DNA of 5,516 nt. Origin: Clostridia bacterium. GTDB lineage: Bacteria; Bacillota_A; Clostridia; Christensenellales; Aristaeellaceae. A program made the translations under genes and the position numbers. Shown here in pieces: positions 5,451 to 5,516 of this stretch; the first letter of the stretch is position 1; every line of letters begins with the position of its first letter. The notes beneath the pieces are model-generated. The model did not search any database, was not told the origin of the DNA, and saw nothing but the letters and a program-made list of their open reading frames with translations. Location of the stretch: NCBI GenBank assembly GCA_017397695.1, contig JAFQIF010000096.1, forward strand, positions 1 through 5,516, written 5' to 3'.

Positions 5451-5516
5451 ATGAGTAAATACATCAAGATCACCGAGCGCGACAATGTCGCCGTCGCGCT
5501 CGAGCCCCTTGTAAAG
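5451..5516 (+). CDS. uxaA: Altronate dehydratase, N-terminal fragment (cut by window edge)
   Basis: UxaA removes water from D-altronate to give 2-keto-3-deoxy-D-gluconate (EC 4.2.1.7), the step directly after UxaB. Only 22 codons are visible. The residues YIKITERDNVAVALEPL (4-20) match the start of the N-terminal SAF-type domain of UxaA. The ATG lies 3 bases after the uxaB stop with no strong ribosome binding site of its own, so translation is probably coupled to uxaB within one operon. The identification rests on a short but characteristic stretch together with the uxaB context. Confidence 0.85.
   Translation, partial: MSKYIKITERDNVAVALEPLVK

Overview
The window looks like a chromosomal sugar-acid and carbohydrate-use locus from a gut-type Firmicute, probably a Clostridia relative. 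The evidence is strong AGGAGG-type ribosome binding sites, an MsmX/UgpC-type sugar ATPase next to an AraC regulator, a uxaBA pair, and a TnpV-family protein, which is typical of clostridial mobile elements. The taxon is inferred from gene content only.

Region by region: (1) 1-755, minus strand: an AraC-family regulator, nearly complete, whose C-terminal end runs off the left edge. A good promoter lies in the 116-base divergent gap. (2) 872-1948, plus: a stand-alone carbohydrate ABC-transporter ATPase with no permease or binding protein nearby. (3) 2054-2875, plus: a sugar phosphate isomerase/epimerase-type TIM barrel, separated from the ATPase by a strong hairpin and closed by a strong, probably bidirectional terminator at 2931-2985. 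(4) 2986-3959: a foreign-looking AT-richer segment. It holds TTTGTAGCC repeats, a minus-strand sequence resembling the 3' end of guaA (a known integration site), a tnpV gene with its own terminator, and a tract of hairpins around a 36-base near-palindrome next to C-runs. (5) 3960-5516, plus: uxaB (tagaturonate reductase), complete and rich in G/C-ending codons, then the first 22 codons of uxaA (altronate dehydratase) 3 bases downstream, behind an extended -10 promoter.

Functionally, UxaB and UxaA carry out successive steps of galacturonate breakdown (tagaturonate to altronate to 2-keto-3-deoxygluconate). The ATPase could energise one or more sugar importers encoded elsewhere, under possible control of the divergent AraC protein. 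The TIM-barrel enzyme probably acts on a related sugar, but its substrate cannot be read from sequence. The tnpV segment appears to have landed between two carbohydrate modules. The most unusual feature is the hairpin tract at 3662-3779; no gene or known RNA family explains it here, and an oriT or transposon-end role is only an inference.
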